Shown: positions 35,594-43,854 of the stretch, in pieces
Layout of the letters: every line of letters starts with the position of its first letter
Position numbering within the stretch: position 1 is the first letter of the stretch
From: Acidobacteriota bacterium
Lineage (GTDB): Bacteria > Acidobacteriota > Thermoanaerobaculia > Gp7-AA8
Direction: 5' to 3'
NCBI GenBank assembly: GCA_021781455.1
Contig: JAJXWV010000083.1
Location: 1-64,000 of the forward strand
DNA: 64,000 nucleotides
Notes under the pieces: model-generated
Told to the model about the DNA's origin: nothing
Databases searched by the model: none
The model's input: the letters and a program-made list of their open reading frames with translations, nothing else
Translations under genes and position numbers: made by a program

Positions 35594-35623
35594 GGAGCGC
35601 CGGCGGCACCGAGCCGGCGCTCC
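35594..35623. repeat. Small GC-rich hairpin
   Basis: GGAGCGCCGGC / GCCGGCGCTCC with an 8-base loop. It lies in the gap between the YceI gene and the propeller gene. Confidence 0.5.
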
Positions 35624-35741
35624 TATGCGGCTCTTACGGGTGCTTTATCGGATGAATGAGATCCTCCATACGGTGCCGAACGACAACGTAAGCGAGGGAT
35701 TTACGGATGGCAATCTGGTTAACCATTAGGCGTGACTGACG

Positions 35742-36362
35742 TCACGGCTTGACTGCGTACACGTCGATCTTCACCGGGATCGGATCGGAGGTATTCACCA
35801 GAAAGGTGTCGGGCACGTGGACTTCGTAATCGGCAATGCGGATCGAGAACGTCGCCGTGGCATGAATCCAGTCGCCGGGGCCGCGCTGGGATTTCGTGAT
35901 CTCGCTCTCCGGAATCAATACCACCCGGACCGGTACCGTGATCCGCTTCGTGATGCCGTGCATCGAGTAGTCGCCGGTGACACTCAGCTCGGTCGGCTTG
36001 TTCGGAGCGATCGATGCCGGACCGCTCACGCTCACGCTCTTGAACGTCGCGTACGGGTACTTGCCCGTCTCGAGGAAGCGCTCGCGCATGTGCCGGTTGC
36101 GAAGGGCAATTCCGCTGTCGAGGCTCGCCAGCTCGACGCGAACGTCCACCGACGAGGCGCCGACGTTGTCGGGATCAGCGACGATGCTCCCGGTGACCTT
36201 CGTGGTCGTGCCGACGATCGTCTCGATGGCGTCGTCGATCCGGAACTCGGCGAGGTTCTTCCCGTCCGAGGCGATTGCGTAGCTCCGCGGCGCAGCTTGA
36301 ACGGCTGCCGCGCAAACGCAGGCGAGGAAGAGCGAGAGCGTTCTCGTCGTCAGTTTCGTCAT
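35742..36362 (-). CDS. YceI-like exported protein
   Basis: A 206-residue protein with a signal peptide (about 1-23, MTKLTTRTLSLFLACVCAAAVQA). The rest is a lipocalin-like beta barrel typical of the YceI family, which binds isoprenoid or other lipid ligands in the periplasm; typical elements are SYAIASDGKNLAEFRI, then a TGSIVADPDNVGASSV region and a C-terminal GMHGIT...PVRVVLIPE. The actual ligand is unknown. Confidence 0.8.
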   Translation of the reverse strand: MTKLTTRTLSLFLACVCAAAVQAAPRSYAIASDGKNLAEFRIDDAIETIVGTTTKVTGSIVADPDNVGASSVDVRVELASLDSGIALRNRHMRERFLETGKYPYATFKSVSVSGPASIAPNKPTELSVTGDYSMHGITKRITVPVRVVLIPESEITKSQRGPGDWIHATATFSIRIADYEVHVPDTFLVNTSDPIPVKIDVYAVKP

Positions 36363-36456
36363 TTTTTTCCGCCGCCCGGGCCGGGCTGAAGTCGCCGTCT
36401 CCTTCGCCGCGTTCCGCCAGCTCAGGGCGGCATTCCTTGCTGCCTATCTGAGGCCG

Positions 36457-37500
36457 CTAAGGCGACGATGGTGACAGCCGGCCCGCCAGCCGCAACGCTT
36501 TCGAAACATAGGAAGGGTGCGGCAGGCGCGCGAGCTCGTCGCGGGTCACCCACCGGTAAGCCTCTTCATCGCCGATCGAGTCGTTCAGCTGCGCCGCGAT
36601 CAGCTCGAACTCGATGCGCCGCGTGGTCACCGTGTGCCGGAACGTGCCGAGGGCGTTGCCGTTCTTCACGTTCAGGGCGGGTCCCGACAGCAGCGACGAG
36701 TCACCATGAGGAAGGTGGAAGAGATCGCCCATCAGCTTTCCTGATTCGCGGCGCATGAGGATCCTGCCGCGGCCGTCGACGATCAGGAACAGCGGAATCC
36801 GCATCGATCGCGTGGCGGCCTTCGCTCTCGGGCGCGGCAACTGCCCGACGCGTCCCTGTTGGAATGCCGTGCACATCGCCCCGAGCGGACAGACATCGCA
36901 GCGCGCGTTCGCCGGTTTGCAGATGAGCGCACCGATTTCCATGAGCCCCTGATTGAAATCCCGCGGCATTCCGCACGTGCCGACGAGGATCTCGGCGTGC
37001 TTCCAGGCCTGGCGCATGAGCTCCGCCGATCCGACCGGCTCGTCGATCCCTTTCAGCCGCGCCACGATGCGCGCGATGTTGCCGTCGACGATCGGTGCGC
37101 GTTCGCCGAATGCGATCGACGCGATCGCGCCGGCCGTGTACCGTCCGATTCCGGCGATCGACTGCAGCTCCTCCACATTTTTCGGCAGCGATCCGCCGAA
37201 CCGCTCCACAACGTCGATCGCTCCCTCGCGGAGCATTCGCGCGCGCCGGTAGTAGCCGAGGCCCGACCACTGCGAGGCGACCTCATCGGCCGATGCACCA
37301 GCCAGCGCCTGGAGATCGGGGAATCGTTCGACGAAAGGGCCGAAGTAGCGGAGCACGACCTCGATGCGGGTCTGCTGCGCCATCACCTCGGAGACCCACA
37401 CGTGATACGGCTGGTAAGTCCTGCGCCAGGGGAGCGGGCGCTGGTGCGCCTCGAACCACCGTTCGACGGCTCGGGCGAGGGGGGCGGGGCGAAGTGGCAA
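36457..37500 (-). CDS. mutY: A/G-specific adenine glycosylase
   Basis: Removes adenine mispaired with 8-oxoguanine. The protein is about 347 residues. It has the catalytic Glu region SEVMAQQTRIE, the HhH motif GIGRYTAGAI, catalytic Asp in VDGNIARIVARL, the 4Fe-4S Cys motif C-x6-C-x2-C-x5-C (CKPANARCDVCPLGAMC) and a C-terminal NUDIX-like domain. TTG at 37500 is preferred: TACAAT lies nine bases upstream. A TTG at 37545 would overlap the divergent gas vesicle gene. Confidence 0.9.
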   Translation of the reverse strand: MPLRPAPLARAVERWFEAHQRPLPWRRTYQPYHVWVSEVMAQQTRIEVVLRYFGPFVERFPDLQALAGASADEVASQWSGLGYYRRARMLREGAIDVVERFGGSLPKNVEELQSIAGIGRYTAGAIASIAFGERAPIVDGNIARIVARLKGIDEPVGSAELMRQAWKHAEILVGTCGMPRDFNQGLMEIGALICKPANARCDVCPLGAMCTAFQQGRVGQLPRPRAKAATRSMRIPLFLIVDGRGRILMRRESGKLMGDLFHLPHGDSSLLSGPALNVKNGNALGTFRHTVTTRRIEFELIAAQLNDSIGDEEAYRWVTRDELARLPHPSYVSKALRLAGRLSPSSP

Positions 37501-37544
37501 TCGGCTTGTATTGTAAACTTTGCCTTCATCCAGAAGAGGGGGCA

Positions 37545-38336
37545 ATGGACGATCAAGGCCAGCCGCAAAGCGACAGCGAGCAGGGAAAATACGTCTACTG
37601 CATCATCAAGAGCGACTCGCCTCACGACTTCGGCGCGGTCGGCATCGGCGGCCGCGGCGATCGCGTCCACACCGTTCACTACAAGGAATTCGCCGCGGTC
37701 GTCTCGAACTGTCCGCTGATCGTTTTCGACCCGACCCGCGAGAACGCCCTCGCCCACGAGCACGTCAACGAAGTGGTCATGAAGGATTTCACCGTCCTTC
37801 CGATGAGCTTCGGCACCGTCTTTCGGACCGAGAACGACATCAAGGAGTTCCTCAAGGGAACCTACGAAGCGCTCAGCGATGTCCTCCAGAAGATGGAAGG
37901 GAAGATCGAGTTCGGCCTGAAGGTGAACTGGGACAAGGACCAGGTCGTACGCGAGATCGAAGGCGACAACGAAGAGATCCGCAGGCTCAAGGAAGAGATC
38001 CTGTCCAATACTTCGACCTCGACGTATTTTTCCCGGATGCAGCTGGGGCGAGTGGTGGAGTCCGCCCTGCAGGCGAAAGCGGATTCGTACGTGACCGAGA
38101 TTTACGAAGCGCTGCGGGACGCCGCCATCGCTTCGCGCTCGAACAAGCCGATCGGCGACAAGATGATCATGAACGCCGCTTTTCTCGTCGAGCGGGACAA
38201 GACCAGGATCTTCGACGACCAGATCTCCGACATCGCCAAGAAGTACGAGAACAAGCTCTCGTTTCTCTACACGGGTCCGTGGCCGCCGTACAACTTCGTG
38301 AATATCCGGCTGAAGCTGGAGAGAGCGGAGCGATGA
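37545..38336 (+). CDS. gvpF/L: Gas vesicle protein GvpF/GvpL, copy 1
   Basis: A 263-residue GvpF/L family protein: an N-terminal half beginning KYVYCIIKSD, a helical linker (about 140-190) and a C-terminal half that ends with the family pattern TGPWPPYNF. GvpF/L proteins are accessory, early-assembly factors that bind GvpA. ATG has AGAGGGGG just upstream. It begins a co-directional run of gas vesicle genes and is divergent from mutY. Confidence 0.85.
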   Translation: MDDQGQPQSDSEQGKYVYCIIKSDSPHDFGAVGIGGRGDRVHTVHYKEFAAVVSNCPLIVFDPTRENALAHEHVNEVVMKDFTVLPMSFGTVFRTENDIKEFLKGTYEALSDVLQKMEGKIEFGLKVNWDKDQVVREIEGDNEEIRRLKEEILSNTSTSTYFSRMQLGRVVESALQAKADSYVTEIYEALRDAAIASRSNKPIGDKMIMNAAFLVERDKTRIFDDQISDIAKKYENKLSFLYTGPWPPYNFVNIRLKLERAER

Positions 38337-38338
38337 GA

Positions 38339-38434
38339 AATGGTCGCGAGGTCGCGAGGTTTCGAGGTCACGTGGTGATCCGTGCTTTCGAGAACTCGCA
38401 ACCCCGCAACCGCGCAACCGCGTAACCACGCAAC
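38339..38434. repeat. Palindromic 8-bp array inside gas vesicle operon
   Basis: TCGCGAGG/TTTCGAGG units then, after CACGTGGTGATCCG, the reverse form CGCAACCC/CGCAACCG/CGTAACCA. It fills almost the whole gap between gvpF/L and gvpG. Confidence 0.8.
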
Positions 38435-38435
38435 C

Positions 38436-38762
38436 ATGTTCCTCATCGACGACCTCCTGCTTCTGCCCATCCGGCTTCCGGTCTCCGGATTCAACTGGAT
38501 CCTCAGGCAGGTCCAGACCATGGCGAACGAGGAGCTGCTCAACGATCAGCCGTGGAAGGAACGCCTGATCGAGCTGCAGATGATGCTCGAGGTCGGCGAG
38601 CTGACGGAGGCGGAGTACGGTCGCGAGGAGGCGCAGGTGTTCCAGGCTCTTCGGGAGATCCGCGCCCGCCGCGAAGAGATGGCCCGGCAGGTGGCGGCCG
38701 ATCGGGGCGAGGAAGAGCCGGAGAGCGGGATCGGCATCCACACCGGATACGGCGACCGCTGA
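38436..38762 (+). CDS. gvpG: Gas vesicle protein GvpG
   Basis: A 108-residue helical protein. Residues 1-20 (MFLIDDLLLLPIRLPVSGF) are the conserved GvpG hydrophobic N-terminus, followed by Glu/Arg-rich helices. GvpG works with GvpF/L in assembly. The ATG at 38436 is chosen because earlier codons lie in a tandem array. Confidence 0.85.
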   Translation: MFLIDDLLLLPIRLPVSGFNWILRQVQTMANEELLNDQPWKERLIELQMMLEVGELTEAEYGREEAQVFQALREIRARREEMARQVAADRGEEEPESGIGIHTGYGDR

Positions 38763-38786
38763 GGCCTGATGTGAAAGCGATGAAGG

Positions 38787-40673
38787 ATGAGCGATGAACG
38801 GAAGCGTGGCGCCGGTTCATCCGCTTCCTCGTTCCTCGAATCACTCGACCCCCTGAGCGCCCTGCGCGTCGTCCTGATCGGCGGAAAGGGCGGCGTCGGG
38901 AAGACCACGATTTCCGTGGCGGCGGCTCTCCGGTTCGCGGAAACGAAGAAGACCATCCTCTTCACCACCGATCCTGCGTCGAACCTCGGCGATCTTCTTC
39001 CCGTCGGGCAGCCGCAGATTCCCGGGCGCCTGACTCTCGAGTCCCTCGACGCGGAGGCGCTCTACCGGCGCTTTCTCGAGGCGAACCTTTCTTCGTTTCT
39101 GGAGCTCGGCGATCGCGGCACGTACCTCGATCGCGAGGAGTTGCGCAGCTTTTTCGAGCTGTCGCTGCCCGGAATCGACGAGCTGATGGCGTGGGCGCGC
39201 ATCGGCGAGCTGGCGGAGGAGAACGCCGATGCCGTAGTGGTCGTCGATACGGCACCGACCGGCCACACCGTGCGGATGCTGGCGGCCGCCGATCATTTCC
39301 GCCAGCTGGTGGCGGCGCTGGATGCGATGCAGGAGAAGCACCGGCAGATCGCGCGGCAGCTGACGCGGCGGAGCGCTCGCGATGCCATGGATGCCTTCAT
39401 CGATCAGTTCGACGCGCAGGCGCGACGGAGGCGCGAGCTTCTCACCGATGCGAAGCGCGCGGCATTCGTCCCGGTGCTGCTGTCGGAGCCGTGGGTGGTC
39501 GAGCAGACGAAGAGGCTCGCGGCGGAGGTGCGGGGCGATGGTCTGGCGATCCCGTTCGCGATTCTGAACCGCGCCGTGGCCGAGCCGGATTGCGCGCTCG
39601 ACCGGCGGCGAAAACGACGCCAGACCGAGGCGCGGCAGGCGCTCGCGCCGATGCTCGTGATCGACGCTCCGCGATCGTGTGCGCCGCTCGACGACGCGGA
39701 GCGGATCGGCCACTGGATGCGTGGGCGCGGCTCACTCGTGAAGGCTGCGAAGGCGTCCGGGCGAGGACGCCCGGCCGGTGCGGGCGGGACGCCCGCACTC
39801 CGCCTTCCGCATCTCACGTTTTTCGCGGGAAAGGGGGGCGTGGGCAAGACGACGTGCTCGGCGTCGGTCGCGCTGCAGCTGGCGAACGCGAATCCGTCGC
39901 GGCGGGTGGTCGTCCTCTCCGTCGATCCCGCACATGCGCTGCGCGATGTTTTCGCCAGCGAGCCGCCGCCCGGCAACCTCGACGTCGAGATCGTCGACAC
40001 CCGGAAGAAGTGGAGCGAGTTCCGCGAGACGATCGGCCGCGAGATCGAGCGCGCCGTCGACGCGATCACGCCGCGCGGTTTTTCGGTCGCCTACGACTCC
40101 GACGCCATGCAGAAACTCCTCGAGATCGCGCCGCCCGGCGCCGACGAGATCTTCGCCATCACCCGGATTACCGACCTGCTGGCCGACGGGACCATCGATC
40201 GAATCGTCGTCGACACTGCGCCCACGGGGCACTTTCTGCGCCTTCTCGACCTGCCGCGCACCGCCGGCGAGTGGGTCCGCGAGTTCATGCGCATCCTCCT
40301 CCGCTATCGCGAAGTCATCCCGCCCGGCGCCCTGGGCGAAGAGCTGATCCGCGCCTCGCGCGCCCTGACCTCGCTCGAGGAGACCCTGCGCTCCGATCGC
40401 TGCTCCGTCATCATCGTGACCCGTCCGGAGCGCATCGTGGTCGCGGAGACGAAGCGCCTGATCGCCGATGTCGAGCGTCGCGGGATGTCGATCGGCACGG
40501 TCATCGCGAACTACGTCACCCCCGGGAACGACTGCGCGTGCGATCGGCAAATGCGTTCCTTCGAGGTCACTGCGCTCCACGATCTCGATCGGTCAGTGGT
40601 CATCGTCGAGCGGCGGGACGCGCCGATCACGCGCCTCGAGGAGCTGGCGACGCTGCTGTCCCCGCCACTCTGA
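38787..40673 (+). CDS. Duplicated ArsA/GET3-type ATPase in gas vesicle cluster
   Basis: A 628-residue protein with two ArsA-type NTPase domains in tandem. The first has GGKGGVGKTT at 32-41 and DTAPTGH at 154-160. The second has AGKGGVGKTT at 347-356 and DTAPTGH at 476-482. Both halves keep the deviant Walker A (Lys before GVGKT) typical of membrane-protein-targeting or arsenite ATPases. The linker at about 322-342 (rich in Gly, Arg and Pro) is encoded by repeat family D. No ars gene is nearby. A role in gas vesicle assembly, perhaps in place of the missing AAA+ GvpN, is an inference from position only. Confidence 0.75.
   Translation: MSDERKRGAGSSASSFLESLDPLSALRVVLIGGKGGVGKTTISVAAALRFAETKKTILFTTDPASNLGDLLPVGQPQIPGRLTLESLDAEALYRRFLEANLSSFLELGDRGTYLDREELRSFFELSLPGIDELMAWARIGELAEENADAVVVVDTAPTGHTVRMLAAADHFRQLVAALDAMQEKHRQIARQLTRRSARDAMDAFIDQFDAQARRRRELLTDAKRAAFVPVLLSEPWVVEQTKRLAAEVRGDGLAIPFAILNRAVAEPDCALDRRRKRRQTEARQALAPMLVIDAPRSCAPLDDAERIGHWMRGRGSLVKAAKASGRGRPAGAGGTPALRLPHLTFFAGKGGVGKTTCSASVALQLANANPSRRVVVLSVDPAHALRDVFASEPPPGNLDVEIVDTRKKWSEFRETIGREIERAVDAITPRGFSVAYDSDAMQKLLEIAPPGADEIFAITRITDLLADGTIDRIVVDTAPTGHFLRLLDLPRTAGEWVREFMRILLRYREVIPPGALGEELIRASRALTSLEETLRSDRCSVIIVTRPERIVVAETKRLIADVERRGMSIGTVIANYVTPGNDCACDRQMRSFEVTALHDLDRSVVIVERRDAPITRLEELATLLSPPL
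39753..39803. repeat. Repeat family D, copy inside the ArsA-like gene
   Basis: GCGTCCGGGCGAGGACGCCC then GGTGCGGGCGGGACGCCCGC and ACTCC: the same pieces as at 27.3 kb. It lies in frame between the two ATPase domains, so it codes for the linker. Confidence 0.8.
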
Positions 40674-40680
40674 ACCGGTC

Positions 40681-40740
40681 GGTGTGGGGCAGGCTTTCCA
40701 GCCTGCCTTCCTTGGCGGGCCGGAAAGCCCGCCCCACACG
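40681..40740. repeat. Palindromic repeat family E
   Basis: GGTGTGGGGCAGGCTTTCCA and GAAAGCCCGCCCCACACG are inverted arms with an inner AGGC...GCCT hairpin. Only one copy is seen. It lies just upstream of the second gvpF/L. Confidence 0.75.
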
Positions 40741-40765
40741 AGGGGGTGGTGACGGCGAATTGCCG

Positions 40766-40771
40766 CATAAT
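40766..40771 (+). promoter_or_regulatory. Putative -10 element, second gvpF/L
   Basis: CATAAT ends 6 bases before the GTG at 40778. It suggests that the downstream gvp genes can start from here as well as from upstream. Confidence 0.4.
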
Positions 40772-40777
40772 CCGCCC

Positions 40778-41551
40778 GTGGCCCTCTACGTTTACGCCGT
40801 CACGCGCGACCCGGTCATCCCGGACTGCACGGCCGTCAACCGGACGCACGACTTTGGCACCGTACGCGACGACGGCGTCTGCGCCGTTTACACCAGGGTC
40901 GACGAAAAGGAATTCGGGCAGGAGGCCATCGACCGGCGGGCCAGCGACATCGAATGGCTCGGGGCGATCGGTTACCGCCACCAGGACGTCGTCTCCGAGC
41001 TGATGAAGGCCACGGCCATCGTGCCGTTGCGTGCCTTCACTCTGTTCAGTACCGAAGAAGCGCTGCTCAACCATCTGGCCACGCATCGCCAGTCGCTCGA
41101 GCGCATGCTGCAGCGGCTGGATGGGAAGCAGGAGTGGACGCTGCGCATCGAGTTCGAGCCGGAGGCGTGGAGCCGTTCGGTCGTGTCACGGGTCGAGTCG
41201 CTGCGGACCCTGGCGGCCGAGGCCGATTCGGCCAGCGCGGGGAAGGCGTTCCTGCTGCGGAAGAAGCTCGATGACGAGAGGAAGCGCGCTTCACGCGAGG
41301 CCGAGCAGCAGGTCGTCATCGAGATCGAGCGCGCGGTGCTCGAGAGCGTCGGATCCGACACGATCGCCGAGAGCCGCCAGCAGCGCGATGGGGCATTTCC
41401 TCAGATCGACGTCCTCATCAATCGCGATGAGGAATCGCGGTTGCACGAGTTGCGCGAAGAGCTGAACCGCCGCTATGCCGGGCAGGGAGTGACTCTGGCA
41501 GTCACGGGACCGTGGCCGCCGTATACGTTTGCGGCGCTGGGAGAGGAGTAG
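40778..41551 (+). CDS. gvpF/L: Gas vesicle protein GvpF/GvpL, copy 2
   Basis: A 257-residue GvpF/L: begins VALYVYAVTRD (GTG start) and ends VTGPWPPYTF, with a long central helix rich in Lys/Arg/Glu (KKLDDERKRASREAEQQ). It is about the same length as copy 1 but clearly diverged, so it is not a recent duplicate. Paired F and L proteins are normal in gas vesicle clusters; three are fewer than in haloarchaea only if others were lost. Confidence 0.85.
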   Translation: MALYVYAVTRDPVIPDCTAVNRTHDFGTVRDDGVCAVYTRVDEKEFGQEAIDRRASDIEWLGAIGYRHQDVVSELMKATAIVPLRAFTLFSTEEALLNHLATHRQSLERMLQRLDGKQEWTLRIEFEPEAWSRSVVSRVESLRTLAAEADSASAGKAFLLRKKLDDERKRASREAEQQVVIEIERAVLESVGSDTIAESRQQRDGAFPQIDVLINRDEESRLHELREELNRRYAGQGVTLAVTGPWPPYTFAALGEE

Positions 41552-41558
41552 GGAGAAC

Positions 41559-41636
41559 GAATGTTGAATGTTGAATGTTGAATGTTCCCGCCTCGGTGCT
41601 TCATTCAACATTGAACACTCAGCATTCAATATTTTC
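41559..41636. repeat. Palindromic heptamer array (GTTGAAT)
   Basis: Three GTTGAAT/GTTGAATG units, then ATTCAACATTGAACACTCAGCATTC-like reverse copies. It fills the gap between the second gvpF/L and the small GvpA-like gene. Confidence 0.85.
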
Positions 41637-41645
41637 ATTTCCAAG

Positions 41646-41831
41646 ATGACCATGCCCGAACCGACCGACGACCTCTCGCTGCTGGAGACGCTCGATCATC
41701 TCCTCGATCGCGGCGTGGTGATCTCCGGCGAAGCCGTGATCTCCATCGGCGACGTCGACCTTCTCTACCTCGGCCTCAACATCGTCCTGGCGAACGTCGA
41801 CGCCATCATCCGTACGGCCAACAGGCGATGA
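41646..41831 (+). CDS. Small GvpA/J/S-like gas vesicle protein
   Basis: A 61-residue protein aligned to the GvpA core (SLLETLDHLLDRGVV and LLYLGLNIVLANVDAI). It has the amphipathic helix-beta-beta-helix pattern but lacks the C-terminal tail of GvpA, so it is more like GvpJ/M/S minor proteins. Its stop overlaps the next start by four bases. It may nucleate vesicle ends; this is inferred from family members. Confidence 0.75.
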   Translation: MTMPEPTDDLSLLETLDHLLDRGVVISGEAVISIGDVDLLYLGLNIVLANVDAIIRTANRR

Positions 41832-42487
41832 AGTACGTCATCGTCGGCGTGCACCTCCGACGCGAGGACGTTGAGCCACTGGCCGTGCCATTGCCATGCC
41901 GCGGCAGCGATCCGGAGGGATTGTGGCTCAGCGGAATCGAGGTGCCGGACGACCAGCCGCTGAGCGATCGCGATCTTCTGATTCGGACCGCCACCGCGCG
42001 CGCTGCGCTGCTGGAGCGGGCCACGTTCATCGCCATTCGCTACGGATTTGCTGCGCATTCGGAGCGCGAAGTGGCGACGAAGACGGCGCCGCATGTCGAT
42101 CGCTGGCGGAAGCTGCTCGAGGCGTATCGGGGAGAGGTGGAGATGACCTTGAAGATCGCAGCCGCTCATCCCATGGCCCGGCCGGTGCGCGGCGACTTCT
42201 CTTCGGGCACGGAATATCTGACGGCTCTTCACGCCGCGTCGACATCGGCCGAAGCGGATCCGCTGTTCCGGGCCGCAGTCGACGAAGCCCTGCGGCCGCT
42301 GGCGGTCTCCTCGCGCTGGATTCACCGCGACAATTCTTCGATCGAGCTGGCCATTCTGCTGCCGCGGGAAAAGGTCGAAGAGCTGCGCGTGGCCGGCGAG
42401 TCTCTCAAGCAGGCGTTTCCGCGCGTACCATTTCTGCTCTCCGGTCCCTGGCCGCTCGAGGTGTTCGCCGATGCTGATCACGAATGA
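41828..42487 (+). CDS. gvpF/L: Gas vesicle protein GvpF/GvpL, copy 3 (divergent)
   Basis: A 219-residue protein ending with the family pattern LLSGPWPLEVF. The N-terminal half is shorter and more divergent than in copies 1 and 2. It starts inside the stop codon of the preceding GvpA/J-like gene (ATGA) and its end overlaps the gvpK start by 17 bases, so translation of these three genes is coupled. Confidence 0.75.
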   Translation: MKYVIVGVHLRREDVEPLAVPLPCRGSDPEGLWLSGIEVPDDQPLSDRDLLIRTATARAALLERATFIAIRYGFAAHSEREVATKTAPHVDRWRKLLEAYRGEVEMTLKIAAAHPMARPVRGDFSSGTEYLTALHAASTSAEADPLFRAAVDEALRPLAVSSRWIHRDNSSIELAILLPREKVEELRVAGESLKQAFPRVPFLLSGPWPLEVFADADHE

Positions 42488-42797
42488 CGAAGACGAGCTG
42501 CGCGAGGCGCTGACCTTCACCGACTCCGTGATCCCGGAGCGTATCTCGGCCGATCCCGAGATCGTGGAGAACGGCCTGGCGAAGCTCGTCCTGTCGATCA
42601 TCGAGCTCGTGCGGCGGCTTCTCGAGAAGCAAGCCCTCAGGCGAATGGACGCCGGCAATCTCACCGAAGAAGAGATCGAGCGCCTCGGCACGGCCCTGAT
42701 GAAGCTCGAAGAAAAGATGGACGAGATGAAGCGCCTGTTCGGCCTGACCGATGACGACTTGAATCTGAGCCTCGGGCCGATCCGGACGCTGGAGTAG
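42471..42797 (+). CDS. gvpK: Gas vesicle protein GvpK
   Basis: A 108-residue protein with the GvpK pattern: acidic N-terminus, ENGLAKLVLSIIELVRRLLEKQALRR at 33-58 and LTEEEIERLGTALMKLEEKM-like helix. GvpK is an essential accessory protein in gas vesicle formation in several systems. It ends this run of gvp genes; gvpJ and gvpA follow after a 404-base gap. Confidence 0.85.
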   Translation: MLITNDEDELREALTFTDSVIPERISADPEIVENGLAKLVLSIIELVRRLLEKQALRRMDAGNLTEEEIERLGTALMKLEEKMDEMKRLFGLTDDDLNLSLGPIRTLE

Positions 42798-42862
42798 GTG
42801 CGGAATCCCCGCGCCGTCTCACGCGCAACGCGTCCCCTGGGGCGGCAGAAGCTGCCTCTGTC

Positions 42863-43062
42863 GCCGTCACTCTGAGCCGGCGGAACCGCGGGGTGGGTGG
42901 ATGGCGGGAGCGGTGGAGCGCGGCGAAGAGTCTCTTACCGGGACGATTCGCAGGCTGGAGCGGATCGCATGTGACAGCGGGCTCACCGCGATCGTGCAAT
43001 CTGGAGACTCTTCGCCGCGCCACCCGACCTCCACGCGCGGCTCCGCCGGCTCAGAGCGACGG
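42863..43062. repeat. Dispersed repeat family A, copy 4, upstream of gvpJ-gvpA
   Basis: A full composite pair: CGCCGTCACTCTGAGCCGGC...GGTGGAGCGCGGCGAAGAG and AGACTCTTCGCCGCGCCACC...CGCCGGCTCAGAGCGACGG. The centre is longer than in other copies and itself holds GCGGGCTCACCGCGATCGTG. With copy 5 it flanks the gvpJ-gvpA pair. The rest of the 404-base gap (43063-43201) holds the promoter listed separately. Confidence 0.85.
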
Positions 43063-43140
43063 TGGAAGGCCCGCCGGGAGCTGGCGCTGACGGTTGTTTC
43101 TCTCGGTTGAGCTGGCCGCAAACTTGCTTAGTTCCGCCGG

Positions 43141-43168
43141 TTGACTGTTCCCCGGTTTTGTTTAATCG
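43141..43168 (+). promoter_or_regulatory. Candidate promoter for gvpJ-gvpA
   Basis: TTGACT, then a 16-base spacer, then TAATCG; TTTAAT overlaps it at 14-base spacing. The leader to the GTG at 43202 is about 28 bases and carries GGGAGG, a strong ribosome binding site. The structural pair can thus be expressed separately from the accessory genes. Confidence 0.45.
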
Positions 43169-43201
43169 TTCCCGCGCACAACTGAATCGAGGGAGGCCGG
43201 A

Positions 43202-43546
43202 GTGGCGATCGATGATCGAGGGCTGCAGCGACAGCCTCAGGGGCTCGTCGACATCCTCGACAAGATTCTCGACAAGGGTCTCGTCGTCGCGGGCGACATC
43301 AAGGTCTCGCTGGCCAACGTCGAGCTGTTGACCATCCAGCTTCGTCTGGTCATTTGCTCGATCGACAAGGCCGAAGCCATCGGGATGAACTGGTGGCGGG
43401 CGGACCGGTTTTACTCGGCGGAAGCGGCGCAATCGGTGCCGGCCGCCGATTACGAGGCGCTCAAGGCGCGCATCGAACAGCTGGAGAGTCAGCTCAGCAG
43501 GCGGGAGATCCCCGCTTCCAGGCAGAGAGAGAGGAAAGGCAGGTAA
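43202..43546 (+). CDS. gvpJ: Gas vesicle protein GvpJ-like
   Basis: A 114-residue protein with the GvpA core at about 14-60 (LVDILDKILDKGLVVAGDI, then VELLTIQLRLVICSIDKAEAIG) and a C-terminal extension (NWWRADRFY and a helical tail with ALKARIEQLESQ). The length and tail fit GvpJ rather than the major shell protein. GTG start with GAGGGAGG just upstream. Coupled closely (3-base gap) to gvpA. Confidence 0.85.
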   Translation: MAIDDRGLQRQPQGLVDILDKILDKGLVVAGDIKVSLANVELLTIQLRLVICSIDKAEAIGMNWWRADRFYSAEAAQSVPAADYEALKARIEQLESQLSRREIPASRQRERKGR

Positions 43547-43549
43547 CGC

Positions 43550-43831
43550 ATGGCTGTTGAACGCGCACCAGGCGGAACGAGTCTGATCGATGTCCTCGAT
43601 CGAATCCTCGACAAGGGCATCGTGGTCGACGCGTGGGTCAGGATCTCGCTCGTCGGCATCGACCTGATCACGGTCGAGGCACGCGTCGTGATCGCATCGA
43701 TCGACACGTACCTGAAGTACGCCGAAGCGGTCGGCATCACCGGCACGGTAGCCCGTCCCGCCCTCGGCGAGGGCACCAGCGGGATCGGGAGCACGAGCTC
43801 GACTCCGTCTGCGGCTGCCGTTCCGCGATAG
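43550..43831 (+). CDS. gvpA: Gas vesicle major shell protein GvpA
   Basis: A 93-residue protein. Residues about 11-62 are a close match to the GvpA core: [52 protein letters not shown]. The C-terminal tail is Gly/Ser/Thr-rich and longer than in cyanobacterial GvpA. It forms the ribbed protein wall of the vesicle. It follows gvpJ and precedes a terminator. Confidence 0.92.
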   Translation: MAVERAPGGTSLIDVLDRILDKGIVVDAWVRISLVGIDLITVEARVVIASIDTYLKYAEAVGITGTVARPALGEGTSGIGSTSSTPSAAAVPR

Positions 43832-43854
43832 ACGATCTCGATTCTCGCGGATCA

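Noticed and set aside
38787-40673. Arsenite efflux ATPase role for the ArsA-like gene
   Set aside because: No arsB, arsC, arsD or arsR gene is nearby and the gene is embedded in gvp genes; the first gene of the window resembles ArsB only at superfamily level and is 37 kb away.
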